A stretch of DNA of 64,000 nt from Janthinobacterium saanense. GTDB taxonomy: Bacteria > Pseudomonadota > Gammaproteobacteria > Burkholderiales > Burkholderiaceae_D. The position numbers were made by a program, and so were the translations under genes. Positions 47,949 to 58,007 of the stretch are shown here, in pieces (within the stretch, counting starts at the first letter, position 1; each line of letters opens with the position of its first letter). Where the stretch lies: the NCBI RefSeq assembly GCF_014200675.1, contig NZ_JACHCI010000005.1:62001-126000 (forward strand), written 5' to 3'. Below the pieces are notes generated by a model. That model searched no databases. It was given only the letters and a program-made list of their open reading frames with translations, and was not told the DNA's origin.

Positions 47949-48851
47949 TCAGTGATCGGTATCGAACATCTCGTGCAATTCATCGAGCAGGTCGGTGGTT
48001 TCTTCGGCCGACAATCCAAGATGCTTGCAGGCAAGATCACCGCCCTTGTCCCACTCCAGCGAGTTACTGTTGCCATGGTAGCGCTGAATGCCTTTTTCGG
48101 CCAGCAAGGACAGGGCTACCAGCGAACGGATGGCGTCGTCGGTGGACGGATCGGCCAACACGCTGTAATCGTGATGATGCAAGATGGCCCAGGCCACGTC
48201 CGACGACAAGCCCCAGTTGCGGGCCAGCAAGCAGCCGATGGCGGCGTGGTTGGTCTGGTGGCGCGCATCTTCCAGGCGCGTGAAACAGTGCCGGGCATCG
48301 TTGGCCGCCGCCGCATACGTGTTGACGTAATCGGGAAAACGGTTCATCAGCAGGGGCACGCCGATATCGCAGAACAGGCCAAAAGTGTGGGCGATGTCGG
48401 GCGGGGCGATGCGCAGCTTGCGCGAGGTAAACACCACGGCACGGGCCCGCTTGGCCGAGACATCCCAGAAATTGTTCAGTTCCACGCCTTCTGCTTCGAG
48501 CGCCTGGCGCGCCAGCAAGCCCGTCATCATGGCGCTGCACTGGTTGATGCCGAGAAAGTTGATGCCTTGCTCGACCGACTTGGCCTTGCGCGCGGCGCCA
48601 TAAAACGGCGAATTGGCCAGTTTCAGCAGCGCGCCGGACATGCCGACATCGTCAGCGATGATGCGGGCGATCTTGCGCGGCGAGGGATCGGTTTGCGCCA
48701 GTTCGCGCTGCAAGTCAACCAGCAGGCTGGGGCGCGGTGGAATGCGGATGGAACGCATCAAGGCATCGACTGGATCACCTTCAACGGCCTTCGCTTGCGT
48801 TGCTGCTATCGTCATCATTCTTTTCGCATCACTGGGTGGTTGGTCTGTCAT
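47949..48851 (-). CDS. HDOD-domain protein
   Basis: The 300-residue protein is an HDOD output domain with IPPRPSLLVDLQRELAQTDPSPRKIARIIADDVGMSGALLKLANSPFYGA (roughly residues 38-88), and later HTFGLFCDIGVPLLM and HAAIGCLLARNWGLSSDVAWAILHHHDY. The family is related to HD hydrolases but usually lacks metal ligands, and it often acts in signalling or stress control in proteobacteria. No receiver or EAL domain is fused here. It is divergent from the mpg gene, 226 bases apart. Confidence 0.85.
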   Translation of the reverse strand: MTDQPPSDAKRMMTIAATQAKAVEGDPVDALMRSIRIPPRPSLLVDLQRELAQTDPSPRKIARIIADDVGMSGALLKLANSPFYGAARKAKSVEQGINFLGINQCSAMMTGLLARQALEAEGVELNNFWDVSAKRARAVVFTSRKLRIAPPDIAHTFGLFCDIGVPLLMNRFPDYVNTYAAAANDARHCFTRLEDARHQTNHAAIGCLLARNWGLSSDVAWAILHHHDYSVLADPSTDDAIRSLVALSLLAEKGIQRYHGNSNSLEWDKGGDLACKHLGLSAEETTDLLDELHEMFDTDH

Positions 48852-49077
48852 GCCCTGTGACGGATGTCGCTGACAGGCATCCGGCGCAGTGCCTGGAGAT
48901 TATCGCTGTTTATGGATGGTAATAGTTCATCTATGCAATAAATTGTGCAAAAAAGTATGCTTTTTATCTTGTTGGCGCGATTTTTTAATGGCCATATCCA
49001 TAATATTTATTGATTTTTAAGAATGATGTGTCTGTGCGCGGCACAGGCGGAAAGCAGGGGCGCGCTACAATTGCGCC

Positions 49078-49677
49078 ATGAAAAGCATACTTGCCGGTAT
49101 CGATTTTGCAGACGATTCCTTCATCGTGGCGCAGCAGCTGATCGGCGTCACCGTGCTGGTCAATGGCGTGGGCGGGCGCATCGTGGAAACGGAAGCCTAT
49201 GACGGGCTGGACCCTGCTTCGCACACGTTTTCAGGCATCACGCCGCGCAATGCGGCGATGTTCGGCCCGCCTGCACACGCGTATGTCTATCGCTCCTACG
49301 GCATCCACTGGTGTCTGAATTTTGTCTGCCGCGAACCTGGCCATGGTGCTGGCGTGCTGATACGGGCGATAGAACCGGTCACGGGGCTGGAGACCATGCG
49401 CGAGCGGCGCGGCGTCGATGATGTCCGCCTGCTGTGTTCGGGGCCGGGCAAGGTCTGCCAGGCGCTGGGTGTGACGCATCTGCAGAATCGCCTGGATTTG
49501 AACGCGCCGCCTTTCGAGTTACTGGCGCGCGAGGACGAGGTGGCGGTGCTGGCCGGGCCGCGCATCGGTATTTCGAAAGCCATGGACCTGCCATGGCGTT
49601 TCGTGCAGGCCGGTTCGCGCTATTTGAGCAAGCCGATGCGTAGCCAAGCTAAGCTAGGCGCGGCGCTTGCCCCGTAG
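49078..49677 (+). CDS. mpg: DNA-3-methyladenine glycosylase (AAG/MPG family)
   Basis: The 199-residue protein has the AAG layout: [27 protein letters not shown] near residue 18, with the catalytic glutamate in [29 protein letters not shown] near 61, [12 protein letters not shown] near 90 and [11 protein letters not shown] near 120. It excises alkylated purines to begin base excision repair. Its last 24 bases overlap the convergent chemoreceptor gene. With Ada and the UDG-family enzyme, it is the third base-repair gene in the window. Confidence 0.93.
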   Translation: MKSILAGIDFADDSFIVAQQLIGVTVLVNGVGGRIVETEAYDGLDPASHTFSGITPRNAAMFGPPAHAYVYRSYGIHWCLNFVCREPGHGAGVLIRAIEPVTGLETMRERRGVDDVRLLCSGPGKVCQALGVTHLQNRLDLNAPPFELLAREDEVAVLAGPRIGISKAMDLPWRFVQAGSRYLSKPMRSQAKLGAALAP

Positions 49678-51339
49678 CGGACTTTGCAGTGAGCGCCGCT
49701 CGGCCTGACTTGCGCGATGCTCTTCCGGATGCTGGAAGGAATCGGCTTCGCTGGGCTTTTCCTGCACCGCCACCACCACGGCGGGCGCTGCCGCCTGGTC
49801 CAGGGTGAACACGGCCACGGCCGACGACAGGGTCACGGCCTGATCCTGCAAGCTGGCCGCGGCGGCCGCCGCCTGTTCGACCAGGGCCGCATTTTGCTGC
49901 GTCACATCATCCATCTGCGCCACCGCCATATTGACTTCGTTGATGCCCGACGCCTGTTCCGCGCTGGCTGCCTGCACGCGCTGGATGATGTCATTGACTT
50001 GCTGCACCGAGGCCACGATGGCGCCCATGCTGTCGCCCGCTTGCTGTACCGCCACGCTGCCGCCATCGATGGTGGTCACCGAAGTAGCGATCAGGGTCTT
50101 GATTTCTTTCGCGGCGGCGGCCGAGCGGTGCGCCAGGGTGCGTACTTCCGAGGCGACTACGGCAAAGCCGCGTCCCTGTTCGCCGGCGCGCGCCGCTTCC
50201 ACTGCGGCATTCAGCGCCAGGATATTAGTCTGGAATGAAATGCCGTCGATCACGCCGATAATTTCCACGATCTCGCGTGAATTGGCCCGTATTGTCGTCA
50301 TCATCGTCACAGCTTGCTGCATCGCCGCGCCCCCTTGTACGGCCAGGGTGGAAGCCTGGGCCGCCAACTGGCAGGCGAGCTGGGCGTTGGAAGCATTGTT
50401 ATTGACGGCTTCCGTCAGCGTTTCCATGGCGCTCGAGGTTTCTTCCAGCGAGCTGGCCTGCATTTCCGTGCGCGCCGATAAATCCATATTGCCGGTGGCG
50501 ATTTCGCGGGCAGCCGTGTCGATCGAGTGCACGGCATCCATGATGGTGCGCAAGGTCTGGTTCAGGTTGGCGATGGTTTGATCGAGCACGCGCGACGTGC
50601 CGGCGATTTCGTCGCGGCCAGGATTTGGCGTGCCCGCGATCAGCTTGCCGGCCGCCAGGTCTTGCACTACGTCGGCAATGCCGCGTATTTCTCCCAGCAT
50701 GGCGCGCCGCACCAGCATCGTCACCACGATGGAGGCAAGGATGGAGAGGATAACGCTCAGCAGCAAGCTCCAGCCCAGGCTGCGAAACTCCGCGCTGGCT
50801 GTGGCATGCGCCTGGCTGCTGAGGCTGGTTTCCAGCGTCGACAGTTTTGCCAGCTGCTCGTTCAGCTGGACAAATTGTGTTTCCGCCTTGAGCATGGAAT
50901 TGGTGGCGATCGATTGATCCATCTGCGCGATTTCCATGGTTTCCAGCACCGCCTTGCGATATGCCGCCAGGGGCACACCGGCCGCATCAATCAGGGTGCG
51001 TTCCGCTTCCGACGCCGAAGCGCGCAAGGTGGACAGTTGTTCGGCGATCGCCTGGTGGCGCGCCTTGATCTGTTGTTCCAGCGCATCGAGGCGCTCCTTG
51101 GCAAAACTGCCGTTGGTCCATGCCAGCAGCTGGTACATATTTCCGTGCGCATATTTTGCATCGCTCGCCACGTCCGAGGCCGCCTTCAGATGGCTGATGC
51201 GCACCGTCACCATGTTTTCCAGCGAGGCATTTTGCCGCACCATGCCATACCAGGCGCCGGCCGAGCTGAATATCAGCAGCAGCAAGACGAGGGCAGGCGC
51301 CAGCAACAATTTTGGTCCGATGCGTAATTTGTCGAGCAT
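49654..51339 (-). CDS. Methyl-accepting chemotaxis protein, four-helix-bundle sensor
   Basis: The 561-residue receptor has an N-terminal helix ([20 protein letters not shown]), a helical periplasmic domain (residues ~35-185) without a Cache fold, a second helix ([20 protein letters not shown]), a HAMP and the signaling tip [28 protein letters not shown]. The ATG at 51339 follows GGAGTAAAGAA, so a longer frame back to 51606 was rejected. A separate periplasmic Cache protein gene lies 85 bases upstream on the same strand, and the two may form one sensory unit. Confidence 0.9.
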   Translation of the reverse strand: MLDKLRIGPKLLLAPALVLLLLIFSSAGAWYGMVRQNASLENMVTVRISHLKAASDVASDAKYAHGNMYQLLAWTNGSFAKERLDALEQQIKARHQAIAEQLSTLRASASEAERTLIDAAGVPLAAYRKAVLETMEIAQMDQSIATNSMLKAETQFVQLNEQLAKLSTLETSLSSQAHATASAEFRSLGWSLLLSVILSILASIVVTMLVRRAMLGEIRGIADVVQDLAAGKLIAGTPNPGRDEIAGTSRVLDQTIANLNQTLRTIMDAVHSIDTAAREIATGNMDLSARTEMQASSLEETSSAMETLTEAVNNNASNAQLACQLAAQASTLAVQGGAAMQQAVTMMTTIRANSREIVEIIGVIDGISFQTNILALNAAVEAARAGEQGRGFAVVASEVRTLAHRSAAAAKEIKTLIATSVTTIDGGSVAVQQAGDSMGAIVASVQQVNDIIQRVQAASAEQASGINEVNMAVAQMDDVTQQNAALVEQAAAAAASLQDQAVTLSSAVAVFTLDQAAAPAVVVAVQEKPSEADSFQHPEEHRASQAERRSLQSPLRGKRRA

Positions 51340-51424
51340 TTTCTTTACTCCTACCAGACTCCTGCCTGTGGCTGTATCGGGCGTGACGGAACCCCGCGCT
51401 GAGGCGGGGTATTTGTCCGCCTGG

Positions 51425-51883
51425 CTATTTTTTGTAAAGACCTGCTTCCAGCACCACATCGTTGACGCGCAGGATGTAGGTGGTCTTCGGTTCGATCTTG
51501 CCGCTGACGGGATTCTTGTACAGATAGTCGACCCAGCCCTTGCCCTGCTTTTGAGCCAGTTCAATGATTTCACGGCGATATTTCTTGCCGTTGGCATCAG
51601 GCACATCCGTCAAGTCCTTGCCGACGATGGCCGGGTTGATTGGATGGGCCAGCACGATGCCTGTCTTGATGTCGCGCATGTCCACATACAGCGAGCCTTG
51701 CACGAAGTCGGGATCCTTGGCGATGAGCTTCTTGATCATTTCTTCCTTGCCATGCGCCTTGATGAAGGCGGCGCCCCGTTCCGCCATGGCGATGGCGTCT
51801 TTTTCAGTCGGCTCCGTGGCGGCGCTAACGGCAAAACTGGTCAGTGCCAGGCATAGCAAACTACCCGTGATGAGGTGTTTCAT
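51425..51883 (-). CDS. Periplasmic single-Cache-domain protein
   Basis: The 152-residue protein has a signal peptide ([18 protein letters not shown]) and one sCache_2-type domain: [38 protein letters not shown], then [26 protein letters not shown]. No membrane anchor or signaling domain follows, so it is a soluble periplasmic sensor-like protein. AAGGAGTCTTC precedes the ATG. It is upstream of the chemoreceptor gene and may be its ligand-binding partner, an inference from position. Confidence 0.85.
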   Translation of the reverse strand: MKHLITGSLLCLALTSFAVSAATEPTEKDAIAMAERGAAFIKAHGKEEMIKKLIAKDPDFVQGSLYVDMRDIKTGIVLAHPINPAIVGKDLTDVPDANGKKYRREIIELAQKQGKGWVDYLYKNPVSGKIEPKTTYILRVNDVVLEAGLYKK

Positions 51884-52169
51884 GAAGACTCCTTGTGAAA
51901 TCGAGAGAGATGTTGCCAAACCGTAATTTACGTCGCACTGGTCTACACAGAGTTGCGATTGAACAAACTTAAGTCTTGCCTAAGTGCATGTCTCATTCCA
52001 TGCATGGAGTAGAAGACTTGTTGATGTGCGGCAATTGGTTCTATCTGGCAAGAACTATGATGAATTCCCAGCATGGAGATTTTTCACCATGAAAAGAATA
52101 TGGCCGAAGTTGGCCTGATTTTCATTCAACTTAATGGAAGTTATTATCATTACCGTACAGGAGCTGAAC

Positions 52170-53543
52170 ATGTCCGATTACAGCAGCGAGCTTTCAAACG
52201 CCAAATTCAAACCTTATACGCGGCAGACGATTAGCCAGGCCAGGCAGTGGGATTGGCTGCCCCCCGAACAGCGCGAGGCGGTGCAAGTGGTATCACACGT
52301 TTTGCCGTTTCGAACCAATGAATACGTGCTGGATCAATTGATCGACTGGAACAATATTCCTGACGATCCGATCTATCGCCTGGTGTTCCCGCACCGCGAC
52401 ATGCTACCGCCCGAGCAATATGCGCATTTGCGCGACCTGGTGCTGGTGCGGCAGGACAAGCCCGCCATCGAGGCCTATGTACGCGGCATCCGCCTGGGCA
52501 TGAACCCGCATCCGGCCGGGCAGATGACGCATAACGTTCCCACCATGAATGACGAACCCGTGCGGGGCTTGCAGCACAAATATGCGCAAACCGTGCTGTT
52601 TTTCCCTAGCGCCGGCCAGACTTGCCACGCTTATTGCACCTTCTGTTTCCGCTGGCCCCAGTTTGTCGGCATGGACGACATGAAGTTTGATGCGCGTGAA
52701 TCGCATGAGCTGGCCGCTTACCTGAAGCTGCATACTGAAGTGACCGACGTGCTGATCACGGGCGGCGATCCGATGATCATGAATACGCGTTCGCTGGCCG
52801 CGTATCTGGAGCCCTTGCTGGACCCGGCGCTGGCGCATATCCAGAATATCCGCATCGGCACCAAGTCGGTAGCCTACTGGCCCCAGCGTTTTGTCTCCGA
52901 CCGCGATGCGGATGACTTGCTGCGCCTGTTTGAACGCATCGTCAAGGCAGGCAAGAACCTGGCCATCATGGGCCATTACAGCCACGCCGTCGAATTGCGC
53001 CAGGGCATCGCCCAGCAAGCCGTCAAGCGCATCGTCTCGACGGGCGCCACCTTGCGCATGCAGGGGCCGCTGATACGCCACATCAATGAAGACCCGAATA
53101 GCTGGGCCGAGCTGTGGCAGACGGGCACCCGGCTGGGAGCGATTCCGTATTACATGTTCGTTGAGCGCGACACGGGGCCGCGCGGCTATTTCGAAGTGCC
53201 GCTGTTCAAGGCCCACGAGATTTTCCAGGCCGCTTACCAGAAGGTGTCTGGCTTGTCGCGCACGGTGCGCGGGCCTTCCATGAGCGCCTTTCCCGGCAAG
53301 ATCGTCATCGATGGCGTGGTGACCATCGGCGGTGAAAAAGTGTTTGCGCTGCAATTTTTGCAGGCCCGCAATCCGGACTGGGTGCGGCGGCCGTTTTACG
53401 CGAAGTTCGATGCCGAAGCGACCTGGTTCGATGATTTAAAACCCGCGTTTGGCCAGGAGAAATTCTTCTTTGAGCTGGACCAGGCCTTGCCCGCAGTGGA
53501 GCATGCGCCGCAGCGTGTGATCCGCCTGATGCAGGCAGCCTGA
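52170..53543 (+). CDS. KamA-family radical SAM protein (lysine 2,3-aminomutase-like)
   Basis: The 457-residue protein has the radical SAM cluster motif CHAYCTFCFRWPQFVG near residue 152, and the family stretches ITGGDPMIMNTRSLAAYLEPLL and LAIMGHYSHAVELR. KamA enzymes use [4Fe-4S], SAM and PLP to move an amino group. The lysine that would bind PLP is likely in SAFPGKIVIDGVVTIGG, but the usual PGGxGK pattern is altered here. The C-terminal region is different from clostridial KamA, so the substrate may not be lysine. AGGAGCTGAAC precedes ATG 52170, and the MFS gene starts two bases after its stop. Confidence 0.85.
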   Translation: MSDYSSELSNAKFKPYTRQTISQARQWDWLPPEQREAVQVVSHVLPFRTNEYVLDQLIDWNNIPDDPIYRLVFPHRDMLPPEQYAHLRDLVLVRQDKPAIEAYVRGIRLGMNPHPAGQMTHNVPTMNDEPVRGLQHKYAQTVLFFPSAGQTCHAYCTFCFRWPQFVGMDDMKFDARESHELAAYLKLHTEVTDVLITGGDPMIMNTRSLAAYLEPLLDPALAHIQNIRIGTKSVAYWPQRFVSDRDADDLLRLFERIVKAGKNLAIMGHYSHAVELRQGIAQQAVKRIVSTGATLRMQGPLIRHINEDPNSWAELWQTGTRLGAIPYYMFVERDTGPRGYFEVPLFKAHEIFQAAYQKVSGLSRTVRGPSMSAFPGKIVIDGVVTIGGEKVFALQFLQARNPDWVRRPFYAKFDAEATWFDDLKPAFGQEKFFFELDQALPAVEHAPQRVIRLMQAA

Positions 53544-53545
53544 GC

Positions 53546-54889
53546 ATGGAGCGCGCCGGGCCGCCTGCGCGTTCCGGCGTGGCCGTGTTCTGCCTGATTT
53601 TCCTGCCGTATGCGCTGGGACATTATCTGTCCTGCCTGCTTCGGGGCGTCAATGCCGTGCTGACCTCGGAATTGCTGGCGGCGGTACCGCTCACGGCGAC
53701 GCAGCTGGGTTTGCTGACCAGCGCGTTTTTCCTGGCGTTTGCGCTGGTGCAATTGCCGGTTGGTTTGGCACTCGACCGTTATGGCCCCCGCACGGTGCAA
53801 CTGCTATTGCTGCTGGTGGCGGCGCTCGGCGTGTTGCTGTTCAGCCAGGCCCATGGCTTTGCTGAGCTGATGTGGGCGCGCGCCGTGATGGGGGCGGGCC
53901 TGGGCGGCTGTTTCATGGCTGCCGTGAAAGCCATTTCCGGCGCCGTCGCGCCTGAGCGCCTGCCGTCCATGCATGGTTATCTGATCGCCGTGGGCGGCTT
54001 GGGGGCTGCCACGGCCACCATGCCCGTCAAGCTGGCCCTGCATTACACGGATTGGCGCGGTCTCTTTCTGGGGCTGGCTGTCGCGGCATTGGCCATCGCC
54101 TTGCTGATACGCCTGCTGACACCGGCCATGCCCATACCTCAGGCGCCCACCGCTCCGCGCATCGGCCTTCGCGACGTGTATGCCGACCCAGTTTTTCGCC
54201 GCACCATCCGATTGATCCTGTTGCCGCATACCGTATTTTTTGGCATCCAGGGGCTGTGGGTAGGGCGCTGGCTCAGCGACGTGGGCGGCTTGTCCGACGA
54301 TAATGTGGCTTATCTCTTGTATCTGGGCATGGCTGCCGTCATTTTCGGCGCCATTGCCATGGGCATGGTAACGGAATGGGCGGCACGGCGCGGCATCACG
54401 ACCATGCAGGTGGCCGCCATCGGCATCGCCCTGTTCTTGCTGGTGCAACTGGGCATGGCCAGCAATTACCAGCCCGGCCTGCCTTTGTTGTCCGTGCTGT
54501 TCACCTTGATGGGCACGGTGGCCGGCCTGGAATACGCCATCGTCGCGCAAAGCATGCCGGCCAGTTTGACGGGACGGGCGGCTACCTGTTTGAACTTGCT
54601 GATTTTTACAGGCGCCTTTTTGGTGCAGGCGGGCTTTGGCCTGATCCTGGGACTGTGGCCCGTCGATGCCCAGCATCATTATCCTGCCGAGGCTTACCGG
54701 ATCGCGTTCGCGATGCTGGTAGCCCTGCAATTGCCGGGACTTGTGTTGTTTTTCATGGAGCATATCAGGCATGCCGGTGCATCCGGTAAAATGGCAGCCT
54801 GCTCAGCGGCAATGATTAACTCCAAGGAAGACTATGAAACTCGTTCGTTACGGACGTCCAGGCAAGGAAAAACCGGGCCTGATCGATGA
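53546..54889 (+). CDS. MFS transporter downstream of the KamA-like gene
   Basis: The 447-residue protein has twelve hydrophobic helices, with GLALDRYGPRTVQLLLLLVAALG, an MFS motif-A equivalent, and RAVMGAGLGGCFMAAVKAISG. Its start is two bases after the radical SAM stop, so they are one transcript and likely share a substrate. Its predicted last helix ends near residue 410, but the frame runs on for ~30 residues and overlaps the next gene by 56 bases, which is unusually long. The transported compound is unknown. Confidence 0.85.
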   Translation: MERAGPPARSGVAVFCLIFLPYALGHYLSCLLRGVNAVLTSELLAAVPLTATQLGLLTSAFFLAFALVQLPVGLALDRYGPRTVQLLLLLVAALGVLLFSQAHGFAELMWARAVMGAGLGGCFMAAVKAISGAVAPERLPSMHGYLIAVGGLGAATATMPVKLALHYTDWRGLFLGLAVAALAIALLIRLLTPAMPIPQAPTAPRIGLRDVYADPVFRRTIRLILLPHTVFFGIQGLWVGRWLSDVGGLSDDNVAYLLYLGMAAVIFGAIAMGMVTEWAARRGITTMQVAAIGIALFLLVQLGMASNYQPGLPLLSVLFTLMGTVAGLEYAIVAQSMPASLTGRAATCLNLLIFTGAFLVQAGFGLILGLWPVDAQHHYPAEAYRIAFAMLVALQLPGLVLFFMEHIRHAGASGKMAACSAAMINSKEDYETRSLRTSRQGKTGPDR

Positions 54890-55685
54890 AGAAGGCAAAC
54901 TGCGCGACCTGTCCGGCGTGATAAGCGATATTGACTGCGCCCAACTGTCCGACAAGGCCTTGCGCAAGCTGGCCAAGATCGACGAAAAAACGCTGCCCCT
55001 GGTGCGCGGCAATCCGCGCTACGGCGTACCGCTGGCCAAGGTCGGCAAGTTCATCGGCATCGGCCTGAATTACGCCGATCACGCGGCCGAAGCAGGCATG
55101 CCCTTGCCGGCCGAACCCATCGTTTTCATGAAGGCGGTCAGCTGCCTGAATGGCCCGGACGATAATGTGATCTTGCCGAAAGGCTCGAAAAAGACCGACT
55201 GGGAAGTGGAACTGGGCGTGGTGATCGGTACCCGCGCGCAATACGTGAGCGAAGAAGAGGCGCTGAAATACGTGGCCGGTTACTGCGTCGTCAACGATTT
55301 GTCCGAGCGCTCCTTCCAGCTGGAACGCGGTCCGCAATGGGACAAGGGCAAGGGTTGCGATACCTTCGGCCCGGTCGGCCCATGGCTGGTGACGCGCGAT
55401 GAGGTGTATGACGTGCAAGACCTGGACCTGTACCTGGAATTGAACGGCAAGCGCATGCAGACGGGCAACACGCAAACCATGATTTTCAATGTGGCGCAGA
55501 TCGTCAGCTACTTGTCGCAATTCATGACCCTGGAACCGGGCGACATCATCGCTACCGGCACGCCACCGGGCGTGGGCCAGGGCCGCAAGCCACAGCGCTT
55601 CCTGAAAAAAGGCGACAGCCTGCGCCTCGGCATCGCCGGCCTGGGCGAGCAGCAGCAGGACGTGGTGGCCTGGACCGCCAGCTGA
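54834..55685 (+). CDS. Fumarylacetoacetate hydrolase family protein
   Basis: The 283-residue protein has the FAH catalytic domain with FIGIGLNYADHAAEAGMPLPAEPIVFMKAVSCLNGP near residue 66, KKTDWEVELGVVIG with metal-binding acids near 122, and VNDLSERSFQLERGPQWDKGKGCDTFGPVGPWLVT near 153. Ureidoglycolate lyase and 2-hydroxyhepta-2,4-diene-1,7-dioate isomerase share this fold. The start follows CCAAGGAAGACT inside the MFS gene. Its place after KamA and MFS genes suggests a role in one catabolic route, but this is not shown. Confidence 0.88.
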   Translation: MKLVRYGRPGKEKPGLIDEEGKLRDLSGVISDIDCAQLSDKALRKLAKIDEKTLPLVRGNPRYGVPLAKVGKFIGIGLNYADHAAEAGMPLPAEPIVFMKAVSCLNGPDDNVILPKGSKKTDWEVELGVVIGTRAQYVSEEEALKYVAGYCVVNDLSERSFQLERGPQWDKGKGCDTFGPVGPWLVTRDEVYDVQDLDLYLELNGKRMQTGNTQTMIFNVAQIVSYLSQFMTLEPGDIIATGTPPGVGQGRKPQRFLKKGDSLRLGIAGLGEQQQDVVAWTAS

Positions 55686-55764
55686 TAGCGCAGCCAGCGC
55701 GGTGCGCCATGCTGGCTTGTTATCAGCCATGACATGGCATAACTGTCACAGCTCAGCTAAAAAG

Positions 55765-55791
55765 TCGTATGACCTCAGCCAGGTCATACGA
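55765..55791. promoter_or_regulatory. Long perfect inverted repeat before the TonB receptor gene
   Basis: TCGTATGACCT (55765-55775) and AGGTCATACGA (55781-55791) are perfect eleven-base arms around CAGCC. No T-run follows on either side, so an operator is more likely than a terminator. TGTCACA occurs on both sides (about 55744 and 55793). Confidence 0.6.
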
Positions 55792-55820
55792 TTGTCACAC
55801 AAACTCACTATCATGATGCA

Positions 55821-55847
55821 CCTAATATCCTCCCTCTTCTTATTAGG
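55821..55847 (+). promoter_or_regulatory. Leader hairpin that could hide the TonB receptor ribosome-binding site
   Basis: CCTAATA (55821-55827) pairs with TATTAGG (55841-55847) across a 13-base loop, and the AGG next to the start at 55854 lies in the right arm. Such a hairpin could lower translation unless opened. Confidence 0.4.
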
Positions 55848-55853
55848 CGCTTC

Positions 55854-58004
55854 ATGTTCCCCACCCCGTCTTCCGCAAAGCACTTCCGCGTCACCCGTTT
55901 GCATCTGGCCCTGGTAGCGGCCGGTCTGTGCGCGCTGCATACTGCCGCCTTCAGCGCCCCCGATGCGGCTGATGCCGCGTCCAGCCCTGGCCTGGATGCC
56001 GGCCCGGTATCCCAGGTGGTGGTCAAGGCCACGGTCGAAAAGAAAAAGCTCAGCGACAGCGTCAGCAGCGGCGCCTTGGGCCGCAAGTCGGAACTCGATA
56101 CGCCATTCTCGACCAAGGCCGTCAGCAGCGATGAAATCGAAGACCGCCTGGCCACCAGCATTTCCGAAGTGCTGAAGTACGATGCCTCGGTCACCGCCAT
56201 CAGCCCGCCGATCAGCACCCACCCGGCCACCATCCAGATACGCGGCCTGCGTCTCGATGACTTGAATGGCTACAAGGTCGATGGCCTGGCCAACATCAAC
56301 CGCGGTACTGAAATGCCGCTGGAAATGTTTGAAAGCGTGGAAGTACTGAAAGGTCTGTCGGGTTATATGTACGGCTTCGGCTCGCCGGGCGGCATCGTCA
56401 ACTACGTCAGCAAGCGCCCGACCACCGACAAGAGTTTCAGCGCTGCGCTGGGCTATCAGGAAGGCGGTGCGATCAAGGAGCATATCGATACCGGCGGCCG
56501 CCTGGGCGAAGACGGCGCCTTTGGCTACCGTTTGAACCTGCTGCATGAAGACGGCGGCGTGAAGGAAGAAAGCGGCTCCATCAATCGCAATGCCGCCAGC
56601 CTGAACCTCGACTGGCGCCTGAGCAGGGATCTGACCTTGAGCTACGATGTGCTGTACCAGCGCCGCGCCACTGTCGGCGGCACCGATATCGTGATTGCAC
56701 CCAGCTTCAAGATTCCTGCACCGATTGCCGGTGACAGCAAACTCAATAGCATAGGCGCCGGCAGCGACGTCGAATATTCGCTGTACACGACGGGCCTGGA
56801 ATACCGCTTGGCGCCGGATTGGACCGCCAATTTCTCGTACCGGACCTCCGATTCGAGCCGCGTCTACAAGAAGGACCAGTACTACATTACTAGCAATACC
56901 GGCAACTACAAGGACCGCGTGACCTCCGAGCGCCACGACTACCATTTTGACCAGGTGCAAGCCAGTCTCACTGGCAAATTCGCTACCTTCGGCCTGCAGC
57001 ATGAAGTGGTGGCGGGCGTCATGTCGCAGAACCTGGGGTCGACCGATTCTGTCGTCACGCCCAAGCCCTATCTGGGCACGGGCAACCTGTATGCACCGAC
57101 CATCTTCAACGCCACGAGCACCAATTACAGCGGTGGCTTGTACCAGGATGAAACAACCCGCCAGGATGCGGTCTTTGCCAGCGATACGGTCAAGCTGAGC
57201 GATCACTGGTCGGTGCTGGCCGGCCTGCGCTACACGCAGTTCCAGGATACCGCCTACTCCACCAAGGGCGCCGTGATTGCCAGCTATCCTGCCAACAAAA
57301 CCACACCGACCATCGCGCTGATGTACAAGCCGGGTGCCGACACCACGCTGTATGGCAGTTATGTCGAAGCCCTGGAACAAGCGTCCAGCGCGCCGACTTC
57401 CGCAGTCAACGCGCTACAGACTTTTGCGCCTATCAAGAGCAAGCAGACCGAATTCGGCATCAAGACGGAACGCAGCTTCTGGAACGCCAGCGCAGCGCTG
57501 TTCCAGATTGAACGCGGCGCCCAGTACACCAACGCCGCCAACATCTACGTGGCGGATGGCCAGACGCGCTACCAGGGCCTGGAGTTCAACTCGGTGCTGC
57601 AGGCGGCGAAGAATGTGTCGATCGAAGGCGGCATCATGCTGCTCGATGCGACCTTGCAAGATGCGGCGCCCGGCTACAGCGGCAAGCGCGCCGTCGGTGC
57701 GCCGCGCCAGCAGGCTTCGGTGCAGGCGACCTGGCGCGAAGTGTTGCCGGGCCTGGCACTGCACGCCGGCGCCCAATACCTGGGCAAGCTGGCGATGGAC
57801 GCCGCCAACGCCAACACCTTGCCGGACTACACCTTGTTCGATGCGGGCTTCAATTACCGTCACCGCTACTTCGGCAAGATGGTCAGCGTGCGCGCGAATA
57901 TTTCCAACCTGACCAACCGCAAATACTGGACTTTCTACCAGGAGAATTATCTGAACGTCGGTTCGCCGCGCACCGCCAGCGTGAATGTACGGGTAGACTT
58001 TTAA
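55854..58004 (+). CDS. TonB-dependent receptor (siderophore-receptor-like)
   Basis: The 716-residue protein has a signal peptide (HLALVAAGLCALHTAAFSA), a plug domain with SKAVSSDEIEDRLATSISEVLKYD-type sequence, TIQIRGLRLDDLNGYKVDGL and FGSPGGIVNYVSKRPT, then a 22-strand-type beta-barrel ending NVGSPRTASVNVRVDF with the terminal phenylalanine. By homology it would import an iron chelate with TonB energy. The phytase-like gene starts three bases after its stop, so its substrate may be phytate or iron-phytate, an inference. A long inverted repeat and a leader hairpin precede it. Confidence 0.9.
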   Translation: MFPTPSSAKHFRVTRLHLALVAAGLCALHTAAFSAPDAADAASSPGLDAGPVSQVVVKATVEKKKLSDSVSSGALGRKSELDTPFSTKAVSSDEIEDRLATSISEVLKYDASVTAISPPISTHPATIQIRGLRLDDLNGYKVDGLANINRGTEMPLEMFESVEVLKGLSGYMYGFGSPGGIVNYVSKRPTTDKSFSAALGYQEGGAIKEHIDTGGRLGEDGAFGYRLNLLHEDGGVKEESGSINRNAASLNLDWRLSRDLTLSYDVLYQRRATVGGTDIVIAPSFKIPAPIAGDSKLNSIGAGSDVEYSLYTTGLEYRLAPDWTANFSYRTSDSSRVYKKDQYYITSNTGNYKDRVTSERHDYHFDQVQASLTGKFATFGLQHEVVAGVMSQNLGSTDSVVTPKPYLGTGNLYAPTIFNATSTNYSGGLYQDETTRQDAVFASDTVKLSDHWSVLAGLRYTQFQDTAYSTKGAVIASYPANKTTPTIALMYKPGADTTLYGSYVEALEQASSAPTSAVNALQTFAPIKSKQTEFGIKTERSFWNASAALFQIERGAQYTNAANIYVADGQTRYQGLEFNSVLQAAKNVSIEGGIMLLDATLQDAAPGYSGKRAVGAPRQQASVQATWREVLPGLALHAGAQYLGKLAMDAANANTLPDYTLFDAGFNYRHRYFGKMVSVRANISNLTNRKYWTFYQENYLNVGSPRTASVNVRVDF

Positions 58005-58007
58005 AGT

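Noticed and set aside
49654..51606. Longer start of the chemoreceptor
   Set aside because: It would lie over the Cache protein gene; the ATG at 51339 has a good ribosome-binding site and precedes the membrane helix.
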